Shown in pieces: positions 24,451 to 38,119 of a stretch of DNA of 64,000 nt (positions are counted from its first letter, which is position 1; every line of letters starts with the position of its first letter). The stretch is from Latrodectus hesperus (lineage: Eukaryota > Arthropoda > Arachnida > Araneae > Theridiidae). The notes under the pieces are model-generated. The model was not told the DNA's origin. It worked only from the letters and a program-made list of their open reading frames with translations, and searched no databases. A program made the translations under genes and the position numbers. The stretch spans positions 61,232,779 through 61,296,778 of the forward strand of contig CM075862.1 of assembly GCA_037975125.1 (NCBI GenBank). The letters run 5' to 3'.

Positions 24451-25482
24451 ATGTCTTCCCGACATCATTTAGATGATTTTTTGCGTGGCCGAATTGTTGG
24501 AAAGATCGAAGAAGGTCGGAAAATAACAGATATTGCCAGGGAGTTCGACATCGCTCACAGCGTTGTTTCACGGCTGTGGAAGTCATTTAAAACTACTGGA
24601 ATGTGTAGTAGACGGCACGGGGGAGATCGTGTTAAAAGTACGACGCCTGCAGAAGACAGATATATCGTCCTATCAGCAAAAAGGAACAGGCTCACCACAG
24701 TTCAGCAGGTGGCAAATCAGTTTCTTGCTGCCTCAGGAAAACAGATCTCCCGAAAAACTGTTGCCAGACGTTTGAGGGGAGGAGGACTATACGCCCGCAG
24801 ACCCGTTGTGTGTGTCCCATTGAGCAGACAGCACCGTACTGCCCGTTTGCAATGGTGTCGTGAGCATCGCATTTGGACTGAACAAGACTGGGCATGCGTA
24901 CTATTCTCAGATGAGAGTAGGTTCAGTCTATCATCGGATTGTAGACGCCAACTGATCTGGCGTGAGAGTGGTACTGCTTATCATCCAGAAAATATCCAGG
25001 AAAGGGACCGATATCCGACATGCAGTGTCATGGTGTGGGCCGGCATCATGATCAATGGCTGCACGCCCCTATATGTGGTTGCGAATGGGACTATGACGGG
25101 CCAACGATACATTAATGAAGTTCTACTTACTCATGTTCATCTTTTCCGTGGTGCTGTCGGTGATAAATTTGATTTTATGGACGACAGCGCAACATGTCAT
25201 CGAAAACTCGCTGTTCAGGATTGTCTAGACCGCGAGGGAATTCCTCGCCTCGTATGGCCATCACGTTCTCCTGATCTAAACCGCATTGAAAATGTTTGAG
25301 ATGGTTTGGGGAGGCACGTTGCTGGTCGAAACTATCCTCCGACAAACAAGAACACCCTCATCTGTGCACTCCCAGAGAAACGGGATAAATTGCCTCAACA
25401 GCTGCTGGATAATGATGTGCAAAGTATGATACGACGAGTGGAATGTTGCATCACACTCTACGGTGGACAAATCCCATACTGA
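24451..25482 (+). pseudogene. Tc1-like transposase (DD34E), one nonsense codon
   Basis: From ATG 24451 (MSSRHHLDDFLRGRIVGKIE) the frame runs 343 codons to a stop at 25480-25482, the normal Tc1 length. It is interrupted only by TGA at 25297-25299, where the family has Trp (IENV-W-D); a TGG to TGA change explains it. An N-terminal paired-type helix-turn-helix (ITDIAREFDIAHSVVSRLWK) is followed by the catalytic triad: D154 in LFSDESRF, D245 in MDDSATCH and E280 in SPDLNRIENV, with exactly 34 residues between D245 and E280. The cut-and-paste transposase would bind the 32-bp ends. An upstream in-frame ATG at 24424 exists, but the family start favours 24451. The truncated product would lack the C-terminal 60 residues and is probably inactive. 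Confidence 0.93.
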
Positions 25483-25736
25483 TACCTTTCTTCAAGGTGC
25501 CTGCTGACTTTTAGATGCATTGTTCCATTTTTCTGTATGCAGCATCAAATGAACAGTGTTTTTTTTTTTTCTTTCAGATGTTTCACAGCTTTTGTACTTT
25601 CCATAACAATAAATATTCTTTATTCTAATGTCTGAACAGTGTGGCAACTATATTTTATCCTACTAGGCATCATGTCTTGCTTAATGTTATGCTACATTGC
25701 AATTTGTAATCCGTCCTTAGCAATTGTCCAGCAGTG

Positions 25737-25754
25737 TATATATATATATATATA
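25737..25754. repeat. Short (TA)n tract at the Tc1 right flank
   Basis: Nine TA units following the right terminal repeat; a matching short TA run lies at the left flank (about 23911-23921). Confidence 0.9.
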
Positions 25755-25857
25755 GGATATGAAGATATGTTCAAAGCCTGACTAAGGCAGAGGCATATGG
25801 GGCAGTTGTCAGTCCTCCACATTAGTAAAAAAATTAATAGTTCATTCTGCAAATAAA

Positions 25858-26125
25858 ACTCTGTGGCACAACAGCCCATGTGGGCCAAGGCCTACAACGT
25901 CCACCTCTGTTTTCTTGATCAAGAGACCCTGGAGTGCAAAGCATGTGTCCCGATTAGGTGATCAGCCTAACGTGTAATCATTCAGTAAATACTGCTGAAA
26001 ATAACAAGTGGTACATTGCTGGTTGAGTTATTTTCAAGACATCAGTGACAATCCACTAATGGTATTTCATCAGCCCAGATTCAGGTACAAAGGATCCAGA
26101 TTTGCTGGTGAAAATGGTCTATGTG
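25858..26125. repeat. Unclassified repeat-like segment
   Basis: GC-richer block including CTGTGGCACAACAGCCCATG and GGGCCAAGGCC, words I associate with dispersed arthropod SINE-like repeats. No pol III boxes or target duplication could be established, so this is a tentative call. Confidence 0.35.
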
Positions 26126-28071
<1,946 letters not shown>

Positions 28072-28339
28072 AAGATAATATAATTTTCTATTATAATTTG
28101 CTCTTCAAAATTGGTCAGTTAAATATTTACAAAGATACTGATAATTAGTACATCAATTGATTCCATCAAATTTTGCATTCAAACACAATTTTTAATGTAT
28201 TGAAAGAAAAATAAACAAATTTATTTATATAATTTTAAAAAATTAAAATTTTATTTTAAACATATCATAAAATTTTGTAAGTACAAATAACATTTAAATA
28301 AAATAGTCTTGATCAAATTATTAGAAATACAAAATTCCA

Positions 28340-28353
28340 TATATATATATATT

Positions 28354-28440
<87 letters not shown>
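28340..28440. repeat. (TA)n microsatellite, about 100 bp
   Basis: TA array with one ttcc interruption near 28351-28354. Confidence 0.95.
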
Positions 28441-28444
<4 letters not shown>

Positions 28445-29071
28445 CCTACAATAATAAACTGGACTCCAACAGATCTGCAGAACCAAAAGCATGCTAGAAT
28501 TTATGCAAGGCCAGGGTGTGTCCAGTGAATTACACTTATTATATGGTAGGTGGGAACATCCTTGATGTGAGAATTTGTAAAACAATATGTTGAAACAAAA
28601 GAAACTGAATTCTCTGAAAGAAGTGTTGTAGTTGAATTCACATTAGAAGTTTACCCATGTAATTGCTGTAAAATTATAGCACCCACAGTCATTTGTTTAA
28701 ATAATGTTGCGAAATAACTAGAATTGTGAAAAACAATTACTACACACATGTCATCCCTTTAAGCTGATTCAGAGGAGTTGGAATGCTCTGAAGTGTAAGG
28801 AAACACAAATAACTATTTTAAATCATCCTTATGAGTTTTCAACAAATTAAAGGAGCTATGCACTATATTTATCACCACTTAAAGCATTTTCACTGTTGTC
28901 ATATTGAAATTGCTTGTATCTATAAGCATGCCCTTTTTATATTCAATACTTCCATTTTAAAACTTCATTAAAATTATTTTATAGTTTGTAATTTTTTTAT
29001 CTTAATCTCATATATCTTATGGATAAAATTTTTAAATAAACTTTCTACTAAGTAGTAGTAAATTGTGGCGA
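28441..29071. other. Unassigned interval
   Basis: Non-coding as far as can be seen; moderately less AT-rich at 28450-28560 without a recognisable element. Confidence 0.5.
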
Positions 29072-29144
29072 GGTGGGGCCACTGTAAGGAATGAGCAAAG
29101 TATGTCGGGAGTGTATTCTTTGCTCATTCCTTACAGGGCCCACC
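29072..29144. repeat. Strong hairpin (27-29 bp arms, 17-nt loop)
   Basis: CTGTAAGGAATGAGCAAAG (29082-29100) is followed after 17 nt by its exact reverse complement (29118-29136). Pairing extends outward through GGTGGGGCC/GGGCCCACC with a single-base bulge. It is GC-richer than the flanks. It might be a foldback element end, a miRNA-type precursor or a template-switch product. Confidence 0.92.
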
Positions 29145-30850
29145 CAAGGTGTGAAGGTTACTCCGTATATACACCTTAAGCCTTTAGGTCAGTCTTCTAC
29201 CAGCAGTGCTCTATGTCTCTGACCATAGAAGCTGCCCCTTTCCCCACCTAGCTGGTCACGTGGATGAGAAACAACAACAAATAGCCTGTTCGTTGGTTAT
29301 TTTAATTTATGTAAAACATTGTTTATTAATATTATATGCTTATTAAAGTTCTTTTTATTTTTTTCTCTAAGAGTAATATAACTTTTAAAATTCAAATATC
29401 CTCATATTAGGATATTAAGTAATGGTTGAAAAATATTTTAAAAAGATGAAAAGATTTTTAAAAAATCAGATGCCTTTTATGATAAGGGTTTTTAGTAATA
29501 TTATCCTTACATGAAAAAATTTGTTAAAAATGAAATATACTTAATACATGGGTAATAATAATGTGAGTAGTAGTAATATTACATTTACAAAGAAATATCT
29601 TTTAAAAATCTTTGAGGGGAAATAACATCCTTTTAATAATTAAGGATATGTTACAACACAAAAAACAATTATTGCCCCGTCCAATACTAGCAGATTCTCT
29701 TGATATTTCAAACATTGCAACTAAACCGGCAAACTAGAAAACTGTTGCATGCAGACATGTTATATTATACACTCTTCCAGTAAGATGGAAAAGTTTGGGT
29801 ATGACAAATTTTATGCAAACATTTTTTACACAAGTGAATTATTATGTATTATCTTTTATTATTTTTCTGAAGATGTTTTTCATAGTATAGAATAGACTAT
29901 TACATATTGTTTCTGGCAAATGTACATTGACTCAACAAGAACATTTCAGAAAATTCAGTCCTTCTTGCATTCAGGAAATTGTACAGAACTGCTGCTTCTG
30001 AGAGGAAACACACCATATCATATCAAAAACTGTATCAAGAAGAGGTATCATCATGAAATGTATGCAAAGCAATTTCCTGGCCTGCTTAAGATCCTCCTCT
30101 AAGCCAATATAATATGTAGAATCTATTATAACAGATCAAGAAACTATGTCCAAAAGAACGGTTTAATTGATATATATTCAGCAAGAATGGATTTAAATTT
30201 ACATTTATGTGTGTGTGTGGAAAATATGCCCAAAAGGATTACCAGTGTGAATACTGCAGTACATGTGCGACTAAACATAATTAAAGTATGCAATTTCTAC
30301 TTATACCGTGGAGTCCAATTCATTAATGTAGGGCATTGTGCACACACCTATATATAGTGTGTTTGTTAATTTATTAGTTTCCAAGAATTTCTGACAAAAT
30401 TTTAAAAACTTATAACAGTTTTACTAAATATAAACCATTAGGTACCAAATTAATAAAATAATTCAATTTTGAATTTATTTGATTATGCATGAATAAAATT
30501 CAATATGGATATACATATAGTAATTTCAAGTACTACTAATATATTCATATATTCAACTATTTTATACATAATCTATTATTTTCAAATGAGAGCTTTAAAA
30601 AAGTTAATATCAAATCCCAATCATATACGTGTTTTATAAGAAATTTTTAATCTGATAAAATAACTTTAAAAAGATTCAACATGAAATAAACAAATATACT
30701 TCAAAGCAATTAAATTTACAAATATTGCTTTCATGTTAGAAAAGCAGTCATTTTTTGTATGATGGAGGAACTAAAATATAAGAAAATGAAAATACTATAC
30801 AAATATAATATTGAATATGTAATTACCATTTAAATATAAATAAATTCACT
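29145..30850. other. Unassigned interval
   Basis: 29145-29290 is GC-richer and ends in an AACAACAACAA run, reminiscent of a SINE or LINE tail. An anonymous 60-codon plus-strand frame at 29920-30102 has no recognisable motif. A short TG run occurs near 30208. Confidence 0.4.
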
Positions 30851-30920
30851 GTGGAATTAATTGATTTCACTATCACACATATGGGCAGCTGTATATGATA
30901 GTAAAATTAATCAATTCCAC
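30851..30920. repeat. Hairpin with 25-bp arms and 20-nt loop
   Basis: The arms 30851-30875 and 30896-30920 pair at 22 of 25 positions; all three differences are transitions, so some are G-U compatible in RNA. The size and loop length are compatible with a small-RNA precursor, but no expression evidence is available from sequence. Confidence 0.85.
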
Positions 30921-31579
30921 AAGCAGCAAGTCAATATAATATATATGTAAATACAACAAAATATCACAGAACAATGAAAAAATAATGATTTGAACAGGGT
31001 AAACTTTGTTCAAGCTCTCTCAGTCGATGTAACTCAGCTAATAACACAAAAATAAATAAATAAAATCCACGAAGTTACACAGGATTGTTATCAGCTAAAA
31101 TAGAAAACAAGATTAAAATATAATAGCAAAAATAACACATTATAATTATAAATGTGATAAACTGTTGCAAATTGAATTTGTAAGCACTTTTCGTTACATT
31201 AATATAATTACAAAAATAAGATTTTTTAACTGATTTCTAAAGCAGATTATTAAGCTTTTAATAAAAAAAACAATATTTTTATTCAAGGTATATTATTAAT
31301 TTCCCAAGAAATTTTTTTACAGATATTCAAATTTTTGAAGATTAAAAAAATTACTACACTTTACGATATTGCAAATATTTAAAGTAAAATGCAATTCTAT
31401 CCAATAAAATCTTTCACAAATCCTATTCTGTAACTTTAAAGTGTGTGTGAGGGTGTACACAAATTGCACAGGTGATGCATGTCTGAAATTTAAACCTGTT
31501 TTAGTTTCCTGGTAATTACATCTGTGCCATAAAGACTGTGCAGATATACTTGCCTAATACAGAAAGGTAACCCAATCCA

Positions 31580-33000
31580 AGGTGTTAGGCTCTGTACCAA
31601 TGGATAAATGTCAACAGAATTATGGTGATTCTAACTACCCCTTGAGGAACAAGGCAAAACCTTGTTATACGTTTGCCTTCCACCTGTATAGGGTACAGGT
31701 GGTGACCTTGATACTCCACCCAGTTCTATGGTCAACTTATTGTTGCAATAATAACAAAGACAATAAAAAAGGATTGGTTGAACCTTCTGGTGTTAATCAA
31801 TCAGCTGGCAAAACAGCTCCAAAGTAACAGAATCCTGACACAAAAGAGAGTACCAGCAATTTTGCTGTTGAGGTAAAAGAAGTTGCCATTAGGCAGCACA
31901 TAGACCAAAGTTTGGGAGCCAGGAATTCTCACAAAAACTCAATAGTATAATTTAATGCTGCTAAAAAAACAAAGAAACAGGTGGATACTGCCCACTAGGT
32001 GGGAAGAACCAAAAGACTCAGGTCTGCGGTTTAAACCTCTTTTCCCAGTAATACTGCTACTAAGAAGCCCAGGGAAGACAATCTACCTGGAGCTTTTGCT
32101 CTGGCTGTTAAATATTATAAAACAATCATTATGAAAAATAATTATTCATCCATCAAATTTAATAAGGAGGGTGTTAACTCCATACAGCTGGGGATCCTTT
32201 GCAAAACACATGAGGTCCTGATAGGAAATCATCTGCCTAAGGTTTGTGGCTTCAGCTTAGTATCTGGAGCACTGATACTCCCATATTATGACCTTAAAAC
32301 TACTAGATTAAAAAACATGCTAGATTAAAAAAAAGTCTTCCAGTGTAACAAGCATTTATTAGGAAATGAGGAATTCAGAATTTTGGATCCCAATGAGCTC
32401 TTTAAACCGAGAAAAATGGCCTTCAAGACAAAAGACACTCATACAAAGGATCCTGCCATTCTTCTGAAACAGCATAATAGACTCAATCCAGAGTAGAAAT
32501 CTTTTAAATGGTGCACTCTGCAGAAATCTGTAGAAATACATTCCATTAAATGCATTTTTGAGATTGATACTGAAGCTGCAGCAGCTATCAAAAAGGCTAA
32601 TTATGGTCCCTATATTGGTTTACACAGGGGGATTTTTAAAATCATTTGGGATCCAAACCTTAAGGAGATTCAAACTATGGAAGAGATGGAAGTAGTGCCA
32701 GAAGATCAGGCAACTTTTTATCATTTTATTTTTCCTCTCCATCACATTTCCTACTAGAAGTAAATCCTCTCCTACTTCTAGTAAGAAATGTGAATTACAT
32801 AGATTCTGATACAACCCTGCAGCATAGCTCTCCTATATGTGTGTTTCTCAATATATATATATATATTGTAATACATAGTACTATTTCCAGAGAACATTGT
32901 AATAAGTCTATTAGTGTTTCATAACAAGTAAATTCTTTCTATGAGTATTGCCGATCTGAGAGTGAGTTAGAAATGGCTTTTCCAAGTAGATGACTTTTCC
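31580..33000 (+). pseudogene. LINE ORF1 remnant
   Basis: The plus strand shows a decayed ORF1: a lysine/threonine-rich, low-complexity stretch, then PGAFALAVKYYKTIIM (about 32090), SIKFNKEGVNSIQLGIL, PRKMAFKTKDTHTKDPAILL (about 32410) and TEAAAAIKKANYGPYIGLHR with a following FKII (about 32570-32640). This block order is that of the non-zinc-knuckle domain of R1-like LINE ORF1 proteins as I remember them. Several in-frame stops are present. A 20-bp-arm palindrome (32743-32792) interrupts the 3' part. The endonuclease start of ORF2 follows at 33042. Confidence 0.65.
32743..32792. repeat. Hairpin inside the dead LINE (20-bp arms, 10-nt loop)
   Basis: CACATTTCCTACTAGAAGTA (32743-32762) and TACTTCTAGTAAGAAATGTG (32773-32792) are reverse complements with one mismatch. 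Because the host sequence is a former coding region, the second arm must have arisen secondarily. Confidence 0.9.
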
Positions 33001-33041
33001 AATGGTAGTCACATGAGGAGAAATGCTCTTTCTTAGCTTCT

Positions 33042-34560
33042 TTGGATGCCACAATGGTAGGTATCTTCAAAGTAGCACAAATCAACTTTCAAGATAGTCG
33101 ATCCGATTTGGCTATTCTTAGCAAGATGATTGGAGAGGAGGTTAACATTGTATTAATTCTGAAAAGATGGACTAAAGTAGTTCTGTTTTGGGCCTACATG
33201 TTCAAGGTTTTGACGTCTTTTATGATAACTAAGGCCAAAAACTTGTATTGCTGTTAGCTTAGAGAATAAACCACTTTCTAATTCTCAATATTAATATGCA
33301 TATCAACCAGGTAAATTCACTAATATCATGATACATAACCTGCCTTTCATTTTGGAGAACTTCTTTAAGACTAAAGAATTTGCTTTAGTTATTTTCTTAA
33401 AATATTGAAGGTGCTTTTGATACAGTATCTATTGAAACCATTCTACAATATCTTGCTAGAAAGGAAATTAATGACACAATCAGTTTTTGGATAAAAAAAA
33501 ATCTGCTCAATAGCAGATTTGACAGTGCCTCCTTTTTCAGAAGAAAACATGATGATCTAAGCCAAAGCTGACTGTCCAAAGAGAGGTGATCTTTCACCCA
33601 TCTTGTGGTGTTGTACTGCAGACTTCCTTCTAGAAGTTTTAAACAAGCCGAGCATACTATCATTGGGTTTGCAGATGATCTATTTATTATCATCAGAGGT
33701 AAATTTGGTAAAATGGTCTCTGGCATCATGTCCATTGGCCTTAAACAAGTTGAGACTTGATGTAATAATAAAGGCTTTTTTTTATGAATCCTCAAAAAAC
33801 TGCAAGGATTTTTTTTTCAGAAAGAAAAAGAATCTTAACCTGAGAAAGATAATTATTTCTGTCAAGAATTAACTTGCTTCAAAAAAGTAAAATTTTTAGG
33901 AATATTATTTGACTTAAAATTAAATTGGAGCAAGCATTTCAACTTTTGTAAGAGCAAAAAAGTTTTCTGATCATGTGGAAATGCATTTTGAAGAACTTGG
34001 AGCCTAAATCCCGAAGTTATTCATTGGATTTACACTATAATCATATGTCCCATCATTACTTTTGTCTCAGTAATCTGTGGTCTAGAATTAGAAATGAAAC
34101 TCTGCCAAGGCAGATTTAACAAAACTTCTAAGGTTTGTTTAGCTATCTCTGGGTGTATTAAAACAACTCCCACTTTTACACTTGAGATTTGCTTGGTATA
34201 CATCCTCTTTACATGTGTACTGAAGCAAAAGCTATAACTTGAATAAATTAGCTTAAAAATACTGGGCAGTAAAATGATTACTCCTGATTTTTATCCTAGA
34301 GAAACCCCTTAATGTTAACGTAATTAACTAGTCATCCTTTTATAAATATGCCTACTGATTACATGATTATTAAATATAGTGCTTTTGATAACCTTGTACA
34401 ATCAAAATTTCCCTTATGAGAGAAGATCAGAATAATGTTACCACATCAGTGAAAACAACTTACTGATACACTGATGCATGAAAAATTAATTCTAACACTG
34501 GTGCTGGTATTTGCTGTAAGACACACTTCTTTATACATATACATTTTTAAGGGAAAAACC
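33042..34560 (+). pseudogene. LINE ORF2 remnant: endonuclease start, reverse transcriptase, RNase H start
   Basis: FKVAQINFQDSRSDLAILSK and a following DIALIQEPW-like region (33066-33180) are the start of the APE-type endonuclease. The rest of that domain and the RT N-terminus are missing by deletion. RT resumes near 33325 with the A-motif IEGAFDTVSIETI (about 33405) and then GFADDLFIIIRGKFGK (about 33670), which retains the FADD catalytic pair. The thumb follows (FLGIIFDLKLNWSKHF near 33895; IHWIYTIIICPIITF near 34020). A YTDA..INSNTGAGI segment (about 34475) is the start of RNase H. Numerous stops and frameshifts. It is an R1/jockey-type element in the same orientation as ORF1. Confidence 0.88.
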
Positions 34561-34679
34561 TTATTACTGTTCATTATAATGAATTTACAGTATTTTAAAT
34601 AAACAACAATACAAAGTAATGCTTTCTGCTAATACCCTAGTATTCTTATATTTTATACACCAGCAAATATGATATTATG

Positions 34680-36140
34680 TTCTAGATTTTCTGTGATCAT
34701 ATAGTGATAGCATAATGCTATAGGGATAAATCTCAAATCCTATTAGAATTTTGGCAAAATATCTAGATAAATATGATTTAAAATTAACATCACTTATTAA
34801 CTTTAGTTGTCACAGATCAACCAATGTGATCAATCCAGTTATATGTGGATAAAGGTTTTGCAAGTTGTTTTAGAAATAAGAATACTTCCCATCCATTTAG
34901 GGAATCAATCATTTTCTGTCATGAAATATTTATAACTGTGAGATGGGTAAAATGAGGCAATAAAATCTAAATACAAGTGAGCAAATTTAAAATCAGGTAT
35001 AGCAAAAGTGCCCATGAGAGACTTTGTCTTTGAATTTTATAATGTTGACAATTATGTCAAGACAGAAATAAATGTTTTTGAAAAAATTCACATTGCACCA
35101 AAAACAACATTTAGTAATTAAGTTAATTTTTATAGATGAGTATATAGCTAAATAATTAAGATTTTGCATTTTTCAAAAAATTTGGTCAAAAATAAGCACA
35201 CATGCATTTGCATATATATCACAATATAAAGTAACATCTGCAAAAGAAAAATGTTTTTCGAGTTTAAAATCTGAATTTTGTGAGCTAACAAGTGTTTAAA
35301 GCTCAGAATTGTTAAATTGCTTAAGATACATTTCAAGAAAATTTTAAATTTCTTCAAAAATAGCATGAATTTGCATATAAGAAAGAGCATCAGCAACATT
35401 GTTCTCATTTCTATCAATATACCTGATATTGTTAGAAAATTAAGATAAAATTTAATACAAAGTTATGAGCATTTCTTGAGATTTTGCTTGAAAATTTCAG
35501 TAAGTAATTTTTTATCAGTACAAATAAAAATTCTCTATCTTCCAACATGCCCCATAACTTTTTGATAGAACAATAAATACATCATAGTTCACAATCTTAT
35601 GCAACTATCATGTTTGGTTGCTACTAAACTTTATAAAGAAAATTGTGAGTGATTCCAAGTACCATTTAAAAGTCAATTTATTGAATTGTCAATGGCAAAT
35701 AAAGGTGCATCATTCCAAACACTTAAAGGAGCACTAGGAATCAGATATTTTAGACAGGTAATTTTAGCATCAGCTTTTAAGAACCTAAAAACAATTTTTC
35801 AGCTACTTCCAACCATTGAAATATTAGTTTTATATATATTTTGTATGTATATATGCTTTTTTAACTATTTTCAACCAGTGGAATCTCCGTTCCCCCCTTT
35901 CTGTAAAAAAGATTCATTTAATATGACCTTTGAGAAATTTAGTTAGTGAGGATAACACATTGCTGCTGTTGGAATAACTTTATGAAATTAAAAATATCTG
36001 AAAATCTATGCACTCAATTAAGTGAGTGGGATTTGAAAAATTTTTGAATTGCACTAACTGGATTAGGTTGGTTGGGTTTAAGGTCCAAAAACAGACATGC
36101 TGCACCTTTAAAAATCAGAGTTAAGCATAAAGATATTGTG
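34680..36140 (-). pseudogene. Degenerate Ty3/gypsy pol (RT end, RNase H, integrase)
   Basis: Reading the minus strand from 36140 downward: the RT connection region (PVSAIQKFF then LSSLTKFLKGHIK), then RNase H (SAPLSVWNDAPLFAIDNSIN; FICTDKKLLTEIFKQNL; IDRNENNVADALSYMQ), the integrase zinc-finger approach (SFADVTLYCDIY), and the integrase core (GTFAIPDFKFAHLYLDFIA; FPKWMGSI; SDVNFKSYLSRYFAKI near 34750). Stops and frameshifts are frequent. The first integrase Asp (LDFIA) is still visible. No LTRs were recognised. Orientation is opposite to the adjoining LINE, and the boundary between them falls near 34560-34680. Confidence 0.85.
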
Positions 36141-37495
36141 GTTTAGGAAACTTTCACCTAAACTTCAAATTTCATTTCCATTTTTTACAACCTTTTTTAG
36201 AATCAAATATTAAATATATGTGAAAAATGTTTTAAATAGATTAATTAAAATTGCTTCCTAAATCATACTTTATAAAATATCAACTATTATTATGTTAAAT
36301 TTTTAAAAAGTTTCAATATTTTAAAATAATAATAGTAGATATTTTTATTTATTGCAAGAAACAGTTGTAGTTTTAACCAATTTACATTATACATTTAATT
36401 ATTTTACCCTTTTATTTCTGAAATTAAAAATTCTATAGTACAAAAGAAGTTAGTTTGCTTTGAATTGTTTTACTACATCTTTTATGTATTAATTTAATTT
36501 GGAGCAAATTTATGGCCCGAAAAACATCATTTGCACTGGGGTTAAAAAAATGTCTATGCACTTAAAAATCATTAATTATACTTTGGGCAGTTCAGCCTGA
36601 AATTCTTCACTATTATAATTATTATCATAGCTTTCATTTTTTCCCTATGAGTTTATCTTGAATTTCAGCTAGAATATCCTCAAGGAAGATTACACTGGTG
36701 TAAACAGATGCATAATATTCAAATTATTTTTATTTCAAAATTTCTCAAATGGTTTACTTTTTCTTGTTCTCAGTGATAGGGTTCACACAGATTTCTAAGA
36801 ATCAAATTCCCAGAAGTTTTAAGGAGTTTCCAGGAATCAAATAAAAAATTTCAAGGAGTTATCGATATTCAAGTTGATTTTATTTTAAAAATTGTTCTTA
36901 ATAAAATACGAATATAATTAAGTATGTGCTATATTTTTTAATTACATTTGTAAATAACAGAAATAAATTGCATAAATTAATAAGAATATTTTTTATTTAA
37001 GTTGGAATTATGTTTAACAATCTTCAATTAATTTACAGCTATAACAGAAATTTTTTAATTAAATAGTCAATATTCTTTACATTATTAAATTAGACATTGT
37101 ATAAATTAATGAGTAATTTAACAGTTTTGAACATCTTCATTAGATTTCTATCTATTAATTTATTGAGTATTGCAAATTGTGTAAAATAATCTCTTTTCAA
37201 ATAAATATACTTATTCAAAACAAAATAAATACTATTAGATGAAGTTTTCAGGATGATTTTTTCTCAACCATTATTTAATAAAAGCAATTCTAAATTTTCC
37301 TCTGTTTGCGTTCAATCACTTTTAAGACTATACAATTTCACATCATATTCTAGACTTTCATATTTCTTTAATTTTTCAATACATTTTTACATTTCTTGAT
37401 TATTTATGAATACATAATATTGCTATTAAAAAATGCTAACTTTCAGTCTTAAGCCTTTGGCTTTATATTCATTATTTTACACAGTGACACATATT
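36141..37495. other. AT-rich interval with a possible hAT element end
   Basis: No gene recognised. Near 36770-36860 the words GTTCACACAGATTT, AAGGAGTTTCCAGGAATCAA and TTTCAAGGAGTT resemble sequence I associate with the outer part of hAT-family elements; this may be the 3' end of the element whose transposase remnant starts at 37496. No target duplication was found. Confidence 0.35.
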
Positions 37496-38119
37496 TCATT
37501 CTGCAATTAATATTAAATTACCAGTTCTTTCTGCTTCTTCAGCATACTCAATTGTAGATTTTTCAAGTTTATTTATGTCACCTTCCAATGCTTCATTTTG
37601 ATTTTCAAGTCATTAATTTTTTTCATGAACTGCTTTGTGCTTTTCTTCTGTAACAGCATGCTTTTTTTGTCATTTTAATTCATCTAAATATGATTTATAC
37701 TTTTTTATGGGATCAATAGTAAAATTAAGTGGGCCTTTGTAATTTATTATATTGTTGACAATGTTTATGTTTCAGACACGATCATCAATGATGCTTCTAG
37801 CTACAGTTGAGTGATTATCTAAATTTTCTACAATCATATTTTTGTGTACAGAAAAACTATGTTCAACAGATGCTTGACTATGCAAGAGTAATAAAAGCAA
37901 ATTAACTACATTAAAAAAAGTAATAATAATTTTGTCTATTTGAGACAAGTTAAAATAAAAAATATCTATTCTATCTTTAATAGGATCAAATTTTCCATCA
38001 AACAATCTTGAAATCTTATAGCTGGTTGTAAAGATGTAAACTCTTTCTACAAAATTACAAAACTCTTTTTGTCTGAATCTCATAAAAACCAATCTTTGTA
38101 TGGCTTTTCCAGAGACCAC
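37496..38119 (-). pseudogene. hAT-superfamily transposase C-terminal remnant
   Basis: The minus-strand frame 38119-37772 ends with LLLLLHSQASVEHSFSVHKNMIVENL ... VARSIIDDRV as separate short blocks, corresponding to the hAT C-terminal dimerisation segment (usually L.LSHGQA.VERGFS.NK). Similarity continues after a stop, in the 37780-37500 stretch: NFTIDPIKKYKSYLDEL, then a Lys/Glu-rich coiled coil (TEEKHKAVHE, LEGDINKLEKS, EYAEEAERTGNLILIA) and a stop at 37496. The DDE catalytic region is not present in recognisable form. This coiled-coil-tailed subgroup is known from many animals as domesticated-looking, multicopy hAT relatives; here it is a fragment. Confidence 0.72.

Larger units (their letters stand above)
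23922..25736 (+). mobile_element. Complete Tc1-like transposon carrying a nested SINE
   Basis: Terminal inverted repeats of 32 bp (23922-23953 and 25705-25736) share GGACAATTGCTAAGGACGGA and differ at three positions. The element is flanked by TA at 23920-23921 and 25737-25738 within short (TA)n tracts. Length is 1815 bp; without the nested SINE and its duplicated target it would be about 1570 bp, the usual Tc1 size. The single transposase gene has one premature stop and otherwise an open frame, so the insertion is young relative to the other elements here. Confidence 0.95.

Noticed and set aside
29920..30102. 60-codon plus-strand frame
   Set aside because: No motif, splice context or repeat of its own; length is within chance for this composition.
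31582..31827. 81-codon frame as an independent gene
   Set aside because: It is continuous with the decayed LINE 5' region and ORF1 and has no separate identity.
37772..38119. Host zinc-finger-type gene or domesticated transposase
   Set aside because: The C-terminal hAT blocks are followed by stops within otherwise continuing similarity, so it is a decayed element and not a maintained gene.
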